Of a stretch of 23,619 bases of DNA, positions 14,547-23,292 are shown in pieces (within the stretch, counting starts at the first letter, position 1; each line of letters begins with the position of its first letter). Source of the stretch: Oscillospiraceae bacterium (GTDB taxonomy: Bacteria > Bacillota > Clostridia > Oscillospirales > Ruminococcaceae); contig JAHHUC010000030.1 of assembly GCA_020024215.1 (NCBI GenBank), positions 1-23,619 of the forward strand. The letters are read 5' to 3'. The notes beneath the pieces were generated by a model. The model saw only the letters and a program-made list of their open reading frames with translations, was not told the DNA's origin and made no database searches. A program made the translations under genes and the position numbers.

Positions 14547-15455
14547 ATGTACACAAGCTTTAAACAGCTGGCTTCTTCTCTTATGGAAAGGGAGGACAAG
14601 ATGCGTCTTGCCGTTTCTGCTGCCGGTGATTTTCACACCGTTGAAGCCGCAATATATGCCTATAATGAGGGAGTGATAATCCCGATTTTTGTAGGGTGCA
14701 GGGAGACAATTTCCGACATTTTAAAAAAGATGGGGCATGATCCCCGCCTCTTTTCCATAATAGATGAAAAGGACGGCGCTCTCTCTTGCAAAAAAGCTGT
14801 CTCCTTGGTAAGAGAGGGCAGCGCAGACTTTTTGATGAAGGGCAAAACAGATACCTCTGTGCTGCTTAAGGAGGTTGTCAATAAAGAAACCGGTCTGGGC
14901 CTTGGCAAGCTTATGAGCCATGTGGCAATGTTTGAGGTGCCCTCCTTCCCCCGACTTGTGACAATAGTTGACGGAGGCATGCTTACTTATCCTGATTTAG
15001 AAGGCAAAAAGGCAATAATTGATAACACTGTTCAGTGTCTCATAAATATGGGATATGAAAAGCCAAATGTAGGCGTTATCGCCTGTGTGGAAAAGCTAAA
15101 TCCCAAAATGCCTGAGACGGTGGACGGCGACCTTCTTAAAAAAATGAATCAGAATGGGGAAATTAAAAACTGTGTGGTTGAAGGTCCAATCTCCTTTGAC
15201 TGTGCAGTGGACGAGGAAATATGCAGGCTTAAAGGCTATGAAAGCCCCATTGCAGGTCAGGTGGACATTTTCCTGATGCCCAACATACACACAGCAAATA
15301 TATGCGGAAAAACCCTTTTGTGCATGGCAGGAGCAAAAATGGCAGGCTTTGTAGCCGGTGCCAGATGCCCCATCATACTCTCCTCCAGAGGTGCCTCAGC
15401 AGAAGAAAAATTCTATTCCATCGTTTTAGGTGCAGCTGCTGCTAAAAGGTCATAA
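14547..15455 (+). CDS. ptb: Phosphate butyryltransferase-type phosphate acyltransferase
   Basis: This 302-residue cytoplasmic enzyme belongs to the phosphate acetyl/butyryltransferase family, which swaps CoA on an acyl-CoA for phosphate, giving an acyl phosphate that a kinase can use to make ATP. Length (about 300) fits butyryltransferases rather than the usual longer Pta. Visible stretches: MRLAVSAAGDFHTVEAAIYA, ADFLMKGKTDTSVLLKEVVN, the RLVTIVDGGMLTYPDLEGKK region, EGPISFDCAVDEEICR, and VDIFLMPNIHTANICGKTL with GAKMAGFVAGARCPIIL near the C-terminus. AGGGGG before the ATG at 14547 sets the start, 10 bases after the regulator's stop, so both form one operon. The hydroxyglutarate pathway yields crotonyl-CoA and then butyryl-CoA, which would make this a fitting last step. 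No butyrate kinase gene follows in the window; the preferred acyl group is inferred. Confidence 0.88.
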   Translation: MYTSFKQLASSLMEREDKMRLAVSAAGDFHTVEAAIYAYNEGVIIPIFVGCRETISDILKKMGHDPRLFSIIDEKDGALSCKKAVSLVREGSADFLMKGKTDTSVLLKEVVNKETGLGLGKLMSHVAMFEVPSFPRLVTIVDGGMLTYPDLEGKKAIIDNTVQCLINMGYEKPNVGVIACVEKLNPKMPETVDGDLLKKMNQNGEIKNCVVEGPISFDCAVDEEICRLKGYESPIAGQVDIFLMPNIHTANICGKTLLCMAGAKMAGFVAGARCPIILSSRGASAEEKFYSIVLGAAAAKRS

Positions 15456-15507
15456 AACAGTGTGTTTAAGCCTTAAAGCAGTTTAAATAATTTATGGGAA
15501 TCGAAGC

Positions 15508-15537
15508 GGGCGCCGCCACTAAAAAGCTCGTGCGCCC
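15508..15537 (+). promoter_or_regulatory. GC-rich hairpin in the leader of the oligopeptidase gene
   Basis: GGGCGC (15508-15513) pairs with GCGCCC (15532-15537), followed by TTTGACC. It lies between the ptb stop and the oligopeptidase ribosome site, in sequence otherwise AT-rich. It could be a weak terminator for the regulator-ptb operon or a leader structure. The T run is too short to decide. Confidence 0.4.
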
Positions 15538-15574
15538 TTTGACCTTGATATCCCAAAGAGAGGAAGTTTTTTGT

Positions 15575-17275
15575 ATGAAATTCAAGGATATGCCCTACAA
15601 TCGCCCCGATGTTGAAAAAATGAGCAGTGAAATTGCAGAACTTATCGAAAATTTCAAAGCCTCATCAAGCTGCGAGCAGCAAATTTCTGTCATAAAGCAG
15701 CTGGAAAAGGTGCTCAACCATTACAGCACTATGGAAAGCATTGCCAATATACGCAGCACAATAGACACAAGGGACGAATTTTATGAAAAGGAAATGGAAT
15801 TTTATGATTCCTACGGACCTGTTCTCTCTGAAAAGATCAACTCCTTCAACAAGGAAATGCTGTCATCTTCATTCAGAAAAGATTTGGAAGCAAGAATAAG
15901 CAGCGTGGCCTTTAAAAATGCAGAATTGCAGTTAAAAAGCCTCTCCCCTGACATAATTGCATTAAAGCAGGAGGAAAACAGGCTTTCAACCGAATACACA
16001 AAATTATACGCCAGCGCACAGATCCCCTTTGAGGGCAAGGTTTATACAATAGCACAGCTGGGCAGATTCAAAAAGAGCACCGACAGAGATTTGCGAAAAA
16101 GAGCTTTTGAAGCTGAGGGCTCCTTCTTTGATGAGCACAGAAAGGAATTTGACGAGATATATGACAAAATGGTCAAAAACAGGACAGAGCAGGCAAAAAA
16201 ACTGGGATTTGATAACTTTGTTCCATTAGGCTATATGCGTCAGATGAGAAACTGCTATGGGATAAACGAGGTTGCCAACTTCAGAAAGCAGGTATTGGAG
16301 GATTTGGTTCCCATAGTTTTGGATTTGAAAAAGGTTCAGGCAAAAAGGCTCGGTCTTGACGGGCTTAAAATGTATGACGATGATTTCCACTTTTTAGACG
16401 GCGATCCTACACCAAAGGGCACACCTGATGAAATATTGGCAGACGGCATAAGAATGTATAAGGAAATGAGTCCCGAAACCAAGGAATTCATAGAGCTTAT
16501 GGAGGATATGGAGCTGTTTGACCTTCTGGCTAAGGAGGGAAAGGCACCCGGCGGCTATTGCACAAGCCTTCCTGATTATAAGTGCCCTTATATCTTTGCT
16601 AATTTCAACGGAACCGATCACGATGTTGAGGTGCTTACACACGAGGCAGGCCATGCCTTTGCAGATTATGTGGCATCAAGAACACTGGAATTTTCCTCCA
16701 CCCTCTCCCCTTCTCTTGAAGGCTGTGAAACCCATTCCATGTCAATGGAATTTCTCACATCCCCCTGGCATCACCTCTTCTTTAAGGAGGATACAGAAAA
16801 ATATGAGCTTACACACGCCGAAAAGGCTCTTTCCTTCATTCCCTACGGCACTATGGTAGATTATTTCCAGCAGCTGGTTTATGAGAATCCACAATGGACA
16901 CCGGAGGAAAGAAACGAGACATGGGCACAGCTGGAAAACAAATTCAGACCTTGGATTGACAAGGAGGGTATGCCGTTTTACGGAAGAGGAGCCGGATGGC
17001 AGAGACAGGCCCATATCTATCAGGCACCTTTTTATTATCTTGATTATTGCCTTGCTCAAACCAACGCCCTTCAGGTATTTTCAATATTCCTGAATGACAA
17101 AAACAAAGCTTGGGATACATATATGAATTTTGTTAAAATGGGCGGAACAAGATTCTTTACAGACCTTTGCAGAGAAAACGGACTTAAGTGCCCCATTGAT
17201 TCAGGCTGCTTGAAGGAAACTGTGGAAAAAATTTCTCCCTGGTTAAGTGAAAAGCAAAAGCCCTTTATAAAGTAA
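15575..17275 (+). CDS. M3-family zinc oligoendopeptidase
   Basis: This 566-residue cytoplasmic metallopeptidase cuts short peptides. The M3 zinc motif HEAGH is at residues 356-360 (EVLTHEAGHAFADYVA), with H356 and H360 as ligands and E357 catalytic; the third ligand is probably E385 in EGCETHSMSMEF. The helical N-terminal half and the DFHFLDGDPTP and YFQQLVYENPQWTPEERNE stretches fit the M3 group of about 560 residues related to, but distinct from, classical PepF. GAGAGGAAG before the ATG at 15575 and the family-typical start MKFKDMPYNRPD set the start; an in-frame ATG at 15494 would include a GC-rich hairpin. It converges on the oligopeptide transporter operon, so imported peptides are its likely substrates. 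It has its own strong terminator. Confidence 0.93.
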   Translation: MKFKDMPYNRPDVEKMSSEIAELIENFKASSSCEQQISVIKQLEKVLNHYSTMESIANIRSTIDTRDEFYEKEMEFYDSYGPVLSEKINSFNKEMLSSSFRKDLEARISSVAFKNAELQLKSLSPDIIALKQEENRLSTEYTKLYASAQIPFEGKVYTIAQLGRFKKSTDRDLRKRAFEAEGSFFDEHRKEFDEIYDKMVKNRTEQAKKLGFDNFVPLGYMRQMRNCYGINEVANFRKQVLEDLVPIVLDLKKVQAKRLGLDGLKMYDDDFHFLDGDPTPKGTPDEILADGIRMYKEMSPETKEFIELMEDMELFDLLAKEGKAPGGYCTSLPDYKCPYIFANFNGTDHDVEVLTHEAGHAFADYVASRTLEFSSTLSPSLEGCETHSMSMEFLTSPWHHLFFKEDTEKYELTHAEKALSFIPYGTMVDYFQQLVYENPQWTPEERNETWAQLENKFRPWIDKEGMPFYGRGAGWQRQAHIYQAPFYYLDYCLAQTNALQVFSIFLNDKNKAWDTYMNFVKMGGTRFFTDLCRENGLKCPIDSGCLKETVEKISPWLSEKQKPFIK

Positions 17276-17280
17276 ACTTT

Positions 17281-17307
17281 AAAAGCCCCGATTTTCGGGG
17301 CTTTTTT
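17281..17307 (+). terminator. Terminator of the oligoendopeptidase gene
   Basis: AAAAGCCCCGA (17281-17291) pairs with TCGGGGCTTTT, and the second arm runs into six Ts. The stem is perfect, with a 3-base loop. Confidence 0.95.
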
Positions 17308-17357
17308 AAGCTTCCTCCAATTTATATTTTTGTTTTTTCAAAAGGATCACAAAAGCA

Positions 17358-17389
17358 AAAAAGACAGAGATAAAGCTCTCTGTCTTTTT
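17358..17389 (-). terminator. Terminator of the opp operon
   Basis: AAAAAGACAGAGA (17358-17370) pairs with TCTCTGTCTTTTT (17377-17389) around a 6-base loop. On the minus strand the stem ends in a T run just past the oppF stop. It is symmetric, so it could also stop leftover plus-strand transcription. Confidence 0.92.
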
Positions 17390-17401
17390 GATTTTAAAGG
17401 A

Positions 17402-18346
17402 TTATTTATCAATCTCTTCAATTTCTTTTCTATACTGCTCAAGTTCCTTCTGATTTCCGTAAACGAAATGTCCCTCGAGAATTTCTTCCCAAACAGGTCC
17501 GTCCTTGGAATAATCATGGCAGGAAGGATCATAAACAATAAGCTTCTTCTGCTTTTCCATTTCAGGATCAGGCTGGGGAACTGCGGAAAGGAGGGCCTTT
17601 GTGTAAGGATGCAAAGGATGATGGAACAGCTCCTCTGACTCAGCAAGCTCCACAATTCTGCCCTTGTGAATAACCGCAATTCTATCAGAAATAAATCTTA
17701 CAACGGAAAGGTCATGGGCTATAAAGAGATATGTAAGTCCTCTTGTCTTTTTAAGGTGATTGAGCAGATTGAGCACCTGCGCACGGATGGAAACATCCAG
17801 AGCGGAAATAGGCTCGTCCGCAACAATAAACTCAGGCTCCATAATCAGTGCTCTTGCGATACCGATTCTCTGCCTCTGACCACCTGAAAACTCGTGGGGG
17901 AAGCGGGAGGCAAACTCCGGTAAAAGTCCAACCTCACGCAGCACCTTCTGAACCTTTGCTTCTCTGTCAGCATCATCCTTGTAGAGATGATGGTTGATAA
18001 GTCCCTCAGATACGATATAGTCAACCTTTGCTCTCTCATTGAGAGATGCCATAGGATCCTGGAATATCATCTGACAGGTTCTGATAACCTCTTTATCCAA
18101 TTCCTTGGAAATTTTGCCGTTGATTTTCTTTCCCTTAAGATAAATCTCTCCTGCGGATGTGGGGTTGATTTTCAAAATGGCTCTTCCTATTGTGGTTTTT
18201 CCGGAGCCGGATTCACCAACCAGTGAAAAGGTTTCGCCCTTGTAAATATCAAAGTTTACATGGTCAACTGCCACAAACTTCTTTTTGCCCTGTCCGAAGG
18301 AAATCTGTAAATCTTTAACTTCTATAAGCTTTTCTCTTTCAGCCAT
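17402..18346 (-). CDS. oppF: Oligopeptide ABC transporter, ATP-binding protein OppF
   Basis: This 314-residue ATPase is one of the two nucleotide-binding subunits on the cytoplasmic side of an oligopeptide importer. Walker A is GESGSGKT (44-51), the Q-loop is Q96 in MIFQDPMASLNER, the ABC signature is FSGGQRQRIGIARAL (153-167), and Walker B is FIVADEP (173-179) followed by SALDVSIRAQ. The C-terminal oligopeptide-transporter extension (HPYTKALLSAVPQPDPEMEK) is present; the SCHDYSKDGP stretch has only one of the cysteines seen in iron-sulfur Opp ATPases. AGGAGG lies at the end of oppD, 5 bases separate the genes, and it is the last gene of the operon. Confidence 0.95.
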   Translation of the reverse strand: MAEREKLIEVKDLQISFGQGKKKFVAVDHVNFDIYKGETFSLVGESGSGKTTIGRAILKINPTSAGEIYLKGKKINGKISKELDKEVIRTCQMIFQDPMASLNERAKVDYIVSEGLINHHLYKDDADREAKVQKVLREVGLLPEFASRFPHEFSGGQRQRIGIARALIMEPEFIVADEPISALDVSIRAQVLNLLNHLKKTRGLTYLFIAHDLSVVRFISDRIAVIHKGRIVELAESEELFHHPLHPYTKALLSAVPQPDPEMEKQKKLIVYDPSCHDYSKDGPVWEEILEGHFVYGNQKELEQYRKEIEEIDK

Positions 18347-18351
18347 GACTG

Positions 18352-19392
18352 CTACCTCCTAGCTCTCATTTTTTCACGCAGACGGCGCACTGCCTCAGGC
18401 TGTTCAATTTTGGGAGCTCTGGGATCTAAGTACCATGTCTTAGCCATATGAGTCTCGCTTATAGGGAAGAAGGGAGGCTCCTTGACAAAATCGATAGCTA
18501 ACGCCTGCTTGTTTCTGGGAGCGAAGGCATCGCCCTTGATAACATTGAAAAGATTGGGGGGTGTTCCCTCGATGGAGGGAAGCTCCTCGCCCTTTACACC
18601 CAGCTGGGGCAAAGAGGAAAGAAGCGCCCATGTATAGGGGTGCCATGCATCATAGAAAATTTCATTTACAAGACCATACTCCACGATCTGACCTGCATAC
18701 ATAACTGCAACACGATCGGCAACATTTGCAACAACGCCCAAATCGTGAGTTATGTAAATAACTGTCATGTTGAGCTTGGACTGCAAATAGCGGATAAGAT
18801 CCAGTATCTGTGCCTGAATAGTAACATCCAAAGCTGTTGTAGGCTCATCGCAGATGAGTATCTGAGGATGGCAGGCAATCGCAATGGCGATTACTACTCT
18901 CTGGCGCATACCGCCGGAAAACTCATGAGGATACTGATTATATCTTCTTTCAGCATCGGGAATTCCAACGAGATTTAGCATCTGCAAGGCTCTTTTCTTG
19001 GCTTCCTCGCCCTTTAAGCCCTGCTGAAGCTTAATACTCTCCTCAATCTGCACGCCTATCCTCTTAAGTGGGTTAAGAGAAGTCATAGGGTCCTGCATAA
19101 CCATGGCAATCTTCTTGCCGCGTATGCCCAGCCATTCTTTCTCGGTTGTGAATTTTGAGATATCTTCCCCGTTATACATTATAGAGCCGCCGACAATTTT
19201 GCCGTTGGCATCCAGCATTCCCAAAAAGGATTTGGTGAATACTGATTTTCCGGAGCCGGATTCTCCCACTATTGCAAGCGTCTCGCCCTCGTAAAGGTCA
19301 AGAGAGCATTTTCTTATAGCTGTTAACTTACGTCCACGCAGACTGAACTGGATTTCCACATCTTTAGCAGACAATATTGGTTCTTTTGCCAT
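18352..19392 (-). CDS. oppD: Oligopeptide ABC transporter, ATP-binding protein OppD
   Basis: This 346-residue ATPase pairs with OppF. Walker A is GESGSGKS (43-50), the Q-loop is Q100 in VMQDPMTSLNPL, the signature is FSGGMRQRVVIA (158-169), and Walker B is ILICDEP (178-184) with TTALDVTIQAQ. The C-terminal OppD/DppD extension (HPYTWALLSSLPQLGVKGEE and GTPPNLFNVIKGDAFAPRN) fits peptide importers. It lacks the usual run of cysteines in that extension, so no iron-sulfur cluster is expected. AGGAGG lies 10 bases before the ATG. The gap to oppC is 21 bases. Confidence 0.95.
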   Translation of the reverse strand: MAKEPILSAKDVEIQFSLRGRKLTAIRKCSLDLYEGETLAIVGESGSGKSVFTKSFLGMLDANGKIVGGSIMYNGEDISKFTTEKEWLGIRGKKIAMVMQDPMTSLNPLKRIGVQIEESIKLQQGLKGEEAKKRALQMLNLVGIPDAERRYNQYPHEFSGGMRQRVVIAIAIACHPQILICDEPTTALDVTIQAQILDLIRYLQSKLNMTVIYITHDLGVVANVADRVAVMYAGQIVEYGLVNEIFYDAWHPYTWALLSSLPQLGVKGEELPSIEGTPPNLFNVIKGDAFAPRNKQALAIDFVKEPPFFPISETHMAKTWYLDPRAPKIEQPEAVRRLREKMRARR

Positions 19393-19413
19393 ATTATGTG
19401 TACCTCCTGTTCT

Positions 19414-20370
19414 TTATACGTGATTTTTGGGATCTGATGCGTCAGAGAATGCGTTACCGACAAGATAGAATGTGATGGTAACAACAGAAACGATAACTGC
19501 GGGGAATACCAGCAAATAGGGGTAATCCAGGAAGAAGGTTCTTGCATTTCTCAAAAGCACGCCCAAGGATGGTGTCTCAATGCCAAGTCCGATACCCAGG
19601 TAGGAGAGTGTTGACTCCAAGCTTATTGTTCCGGGGATGGACAAAGCCAATCTCAAAATAATTACGCTGATAAGGTAAGGAAGAATATTTGTCAAAAGTA
19701 TTCTCCAAACGGGTGTACCCAGTGTTCTGGATGCCAGATTATATTCTCTGTCTCTGTACATAAGAACAAGATTTCTTACGTTTCTTGCCATGACAAGCCA
19801 GTTGAAGAGTATAAGCGAAACAGCCATAATGGTAAAGCTCTGACCTATAACCAGCGCTATGATGGTCATGTACAGAATGGTCGGAATAGAGTTTATAACA
19901 TTGTAAATTTCTGTTATCACTCTGTCCAGCTGTCTTATATATCCCCAGAGACATCCTACAATAACACCCAGGATTCCCTCGCCGATAGCAACAATGAGTG
20001 ACAGCTTGATGGAGGTCTGTGTAGCATACCAAACCTGGCACCAATAGTCGCGTCCTAGGTTGTCTGTTCCGAACCAATATTCGGAATTCGGGGAAATAAA
20101 TCCTTTGGTGGTATCAGGCACCAGCTCGGCAAAATTGTAGTGGCCGATAGCAAGTGCTATGAAAGAGAACACAACAAGTGAAATGAAAACTATGCTAAGA
20201 ACAACGGCTGCCTTTTTCTTGAAGAAGTTCTGAAAAACAGACTTCCAGTAGGAGTATTCAGAATAACCAATCATCTCAGCGGCTTCGGGGGAATATTCTA
20301 CAAAGTGAAACAATTCATCTTCGTTGATAACTTCCTCTTCTACCTTTGCAGCGGTATTGTTATTATCCAT
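19414..20370 (-). CDS. oppC: Oligopeptide ABC transporter, permease OppC
   Basis: This 318-residue inner-membrane permease has a cytoplasmic N-terminal extension of about 50 residues, rich in Glu and Asn, then a membrane segment (AAVVLSIVFISLVVFSFIAL), the NxGRDxx motif of OppC/DppC proteins (FGTDNLGRDYWCQVWYA), and the ABC-permease coupling loop REYNLASRTLGTPVWRILLT near residues 220-240. Five more hydrophobic segments follow. Its ATG shares one base with the oppB stop (TAATG) and GAAGGAGG lies in the end of oppB, so the two permeases are translationally coupled. Confidence 0.94.
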   Translation of the reverse strand: MDNNNTAAKVEEEVINEDELFHFVEYSPEAAEMIGYSEYSYWKSVFQNFFKKKAAVVLSIVFISLVVFSFIALAIGHYNFAELVPDTTKGFISPNSEYWFGTDNLGRDYWCQVWYATQTSIKLSLIVAIGEGILGVIVGCLWGYIRQLDRVITEIYNVINSIPTILYMTIIALVIGQSFTIMAVSLILFNWLVMARNVRNLVLMYRDREYNLASRTLGTPVWRILLTNILPYLISVIILRLALSIPGTISLESTLSYLGIGLGIETPSLGVLLRNARTFFLDYPYLLVFPAVIVSVVTITFYLVGNAFSDASDPKNHV

Positions 20371-21320
20371 TATCTTGCTCCTCCTTCACCTGTCAATCTT
20401 ATTCTCGGGTCAACAAGCATCATAAGGACATCGCCTAAAAATACGCCCAGAATACTCAATGCAGAATAGAGGATAACCAGTGTCTGAACAACATTGGTAT
20501 CATAGCGATTGATGGCATCTGTGAGGAGAGGTCCCATTCCGGGAACGGAGAAGAACTTCTCAACCAAAAGTGAGCCGGCAATCGTAAGCATAAGTGAGCC
20601 GGGGAGATATTGTGCAAGAGGAACATATGCGTTTCTCAAAACGTGTCTTACCATTATCTGCTTATCAGATAAGCCTTTGATTCTTGCTAATTTGATGTAT
20701 TCCTTATTGATTTCATCAATCATGTAACGTCTCATCCAGATGGCATACCACGCGATGGAGCCCAAAGAGAGACACACTATGGGAAGTACGCTGGAAGGTC
20801 CGGGATTTCTGGTGGAATACATCGAAGGCAATCCCAGAACTCGCGATCCGAAAATCAGCACCAATGAATATGATACAAGATGGGGCACCGCATTGACAAA
20901 CACGGTATAGCATGTTCCGACAGTATCTCCTATTTTGTCTTTATGACGAGTCTGGAATATTCCCAATGCAACACCGATAACAATTGAGATGCCCACGGAA
21001 ATTATGCCCATTTTCATAGATATGCCGAATTTTTTTCCTATTACCTCAACTACCGGAACTCCGTTTTGAATTCTTCGGGATTCTCCGAAATCAAGTCTCA
21101 GAAGGTCGCCGTAATAGTTGAAAAGCTGTACAGGAATGGGATCCAAAAGACCTGCCGCAAGAAGCTGCTCCTCCTTCTGCTGAGCTGTAAACTTCATCAG
21201 CTGTTCTTCTGTGAAGTAATAGTCAGTAGGAAGGATTCTTAAAAGCAGGAATACAATTGTAACTATTATCAAGACTGTTACAATAGATTGTAACAGTCTT
21301 TTTACAGTATACTTAACCAT
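20370..21320 (-). CDS. oppB: Oligopeptide ABC transporter, permease OppB
   Basis: This 316-residue permease has the OppB/DppB N-terminus MVKYTVKRLLQSIVTVLIIV, an external loop with LDFGESRRIQNGVPVVEVIG, and the coupling motif KEYIKLARIKGLSDKQIMVR with VLRNAYVPLAQY. The family's last part, DPRIRLTGEG, is intact. Two things are odd. No Shine-Dalgarno sequence is visible in the 25 bases between oppA and the ATG, although every other gene of the operon has a strong one. A perfect 14-bp inverted repeat covers codons 7-17. Both suggest that permease synthesis is held below that of the binding protein. The start itself is supported by the family N-terminus. Confidence 0.94.
   Translation of the reverse strand: MVKYTVKRLLQSIVTVLIIVTIVFLLLRILPTDYYFTEEQLMKFTAQQKEEQLLAAGLLDPIPVQLFNYYGDLLRLDFGESRRIQNGVPVVEVIGKKFGISMKMGIISVGISIVIGVALGIFQTRHKDKIGDTVGTCYTVFVNAVPHLVSYSLVLIFGSRVLGLPSMYSTRNPGPSSVLPIVCLSLGSIAWYAIWMRRYMIDEINKEYIKLARIKGLSDKQIMVRHVLRNAYVPLAQYLPGSLMLTIAGSLLVEKFFSVPGMGPLLTDAINRYDTNVVQTLVILYSALSILGVFLGDVLMMLVDPRIRLTGEGGAR
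21271..21300. repeat. Perfect 14-bp inverted repeat inside the start of oppB
   Basis: AAGACTGTTACAAT (21271-21284) and ATTGTAACAGTCTT (21287-21300) are exact reverse complements with only two bases between, starting 20 bases into the oppB coding sequence. In mRNA it would be a very stable hairpin (two or so inner pairs opening for the loop). As DNA it is a 30-bp near-perfect palindrome that could bind a dimeric regulator. Confidence 0.85.
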
Positions 21321-21345
21321 ACTTATTTAATAATAGCCGATTGGT

Positions 21346-23292
21346 TTAACCTTGAGCTGCGTTAGCCTGCTCTGTGGTATAACCGGCATCGTTTGTCTTC
21401 CAGTTCTTCATCTTGTCATTGCAGCATCCGAACATAGCATTCATTCTGGAAGAGTTATCAATCTTGCCTAATGCAAGACCATTGCCATAATTAAGAGGAA
21501 TTACAAGGGCATGCTCGATAAGATAAGCCTCTGCCTTAGCAAATGCTTCATATCTTGCATCGAGGTCATCAATGATGGCAGCAGCCTCATCAACGAGTCT
21601 TGTGTACTCTTTGTATGTGTCAAGCAGAGCCTTTGTCTCGGCTGTCTCTTGAACCTTAACAATGTTGGAGTAGTTGTTGGAGTAATAAGCTGTATCCTCT
21701 TTCAATGTTTCCTGTCCGAGATAGTTGAGAGGATCACCGTAGTCAGCGCCCCAGCCGTTGTTCTGGATGGAAGCTAACTGAGGAGTTACAACCTCCTTGT
21801 TGTTAGAGGAGATGAATTCGTTTATCTTAACTGTGATGAAATCGGTTCCTAAAGCAGTTTCAAAGCACTTCTTGAATACTGCTGCGCTGTCAGCTGCTGA
21901 CTGGCTTCCTGCCTTGATGTAGTGATCAAGCTGTACAGGGAATGTAACGCCGATAGCTGTAAGCTCTTCCATAGCCTGCTTCTTGAATTCTGCAGCCTTT
22001 GCAGCATCAACTCTTATCATCTTTTCCTTGCTGTCAGCAGGAAGTCCTAAATTCTTTCTTACAAGCTCTGTATACTCTGTGCCGTCAGACTTGTAAACCA
22101 GGCCCTTCATTGTGTAGAAGTTGTTCTGGCAGGAATAGGGATCGAGCATGTTTGTTCTCTTGTTGTAATCTGTTAAGTCAACGCCGTAGTAGATAGCTCT
22201 TCTGAATGCTTCGTTGGCAACAGCCTTGTTCCAGTTAACATCAGGAGATCCGTCCGGAAGCTTCTTGTCATAGTTGAAGTGGATCTGATAGGAGAACTTG
22301 GAGGATACATCGGGGATGATGTAGTCGTGGAATTTGTGATTCTCGTTCTCGCTGATTGTCTTTACATTTGCCTCAGTAAGAGGAACATAGTCGATTTCGC
22401 CTGTGTCGTAAAGCTGGAATGCAACGTCACCGGATTCTACCATCACGATTCTTACTGTATCAAATCTTGTGGATACTGTATCCCAATACTTGGGGTTCTT
22501 TGTGAATATCTTTTCATTTCCGTGAACAAATGTGGTCATTGTGTAAGCGCCGTTGTACCACATGGAGTTGTTGTCCATTGCCTTTACGCCGTCAACGCCC
22601 AGCTCGTCGATAAGAGCCTGGCTGATAGGATAAAGTGCAACATATGCGCCTAAGGTGTCAAAATAGGGAAGGTTGTTGGTGCATGTGTAGATAACTGTGC
22701 TGGCATCAGGAACTTCAATTCCGACCATCTCGTTGAACTTGCTGCCTTCGCCTGCCTTTAAAGCCTTGGCCTCCTCAGCGGAGAGTCCCTTTGTATATTC
22801 ATAATACTCTGCAGCGCCTTCGATTGTTTCAAAGGGCATGGAGGAGTTGTTTCCGTCATTCTTGTGGAAGTTGCAGATCCACTCTAAGCCTGTTGCAAAG
22901 TCATAAGCGTTGCAGTCAGCCTTTTCGTTTCCGTTTACATCTACCCACTTAACTCCGTCTCTTATATGGAATTTCCATGTCTTGCCGTCATCCTCAGTAC
23001 CCCATGTATCTGCGATTGCCGGAGCTAATTTACCCTTGGGGTCAACCTCAAGCAGACCGTCCCAAAGGTTTGTAAGGTTTTCAAAGTCTTCATTTCTCTG
23101 AGAATAGAGCATATTGAAAGACTCCAACTCTCTGGAAGATCCTTTTGAAATAACCAAATCTGTGATGGGCTTACCGCCACCAGCAGCTTCACCGCTGCCA
23201 GGATCTGTGGTGGTGTTTTCACCGCAGCCTGCTAATGCCAATGTTCCTGCAAGTGCAAGAGCCATAGCTCTTGAAAGCATTTTCTTGTTCAT
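21346..23292 (-). CDS. oppA: Oligopeptide-binding lipoprotein OppA
   Basis: This 648-residue lipoprotein is the substrate-binding subunit of the peptide importer (SBP family 5). The signal peptide MNKKMLSRAMALALAGTLAL leads to the lipobox LAGC, so Cys23 is lipidated and anchored outside the cell. A short Gly/Ser-rich linker follows, then the family-5 fold with LAPAIADTWGTEDDGKTWKF, HIRDGVKWVDVNGNEKADC and YDFATGLEWI, the region that normally follows the first domain strand. It is about 100 residues longer than E. coli OppA (543). AGGAGG lies just before the ATG. It is the first gene of oppABCDF. The preferred peptide cannot be read; the neighbouring peptidase and glutamate genes suggest peptides are used as carbon and energy sources. 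Confidence 0.93.
   Translation of the reverse strand: MNKKMLSRAMALALAGTLALAGCGENTTTDPGSGEAAGGGKPITDLVISKGSSRELESFNMLYSQRNEDFENLTNLWDGLLEVDPKGKLAPAIADTWGTEDDGKTWKFHIRDGVKWVDVNGNEKADCNAYDFATGLEWICNFHKNDGNNSSMPFETIEGAAEYYEYTKGLSAEEAKALKAGEGSKFNEMVGIEVPDASTVIYTCTNNLPYFDTLGAYVALYPISQALIDELGVDGVKAMDNNSMWYNGAYTMTTFVHGNEKIFTKNPKYWDTVSTRFDTVRIVMVESGDVAFQLYDTGEIDYVPLTEANVKTISENENHKFHDYIIPDVSSKFSYQIHFNYDKKLPDGSPDVNWNKAVANEAFRRAIYYGVDLTDYNKRTNMLDPYSCQNNFYTMKGLVYKSDGTEYTELVRKNLGLPADSKEKMIRVDAAKAAEFKKQAMEELTAIGVTFPVQLDHYIKAGSQSAADSAAVFKKCFETALGTDFITVKINEFISSNNKEVVTPQLASIQNNGWGADYGDPLNYLGQETLKEDTAYYSNNYSNIVKVQETAETKALLDTYKEYTRLVDEAAAIIDDLDARYEAFAKAEAYLIEHALVIPLNYGNGLALGKIDNSSRMNAMFGCCNDKMKNWKTNDAGYTTEQANAAQG

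Noticed and set aside
15494..15574. Longer start for the M3 peptidase
   Set aside because: The extra 27 residues include the GC-rich hairpin and match nothing in the family. A ribosome site precedes 15575.
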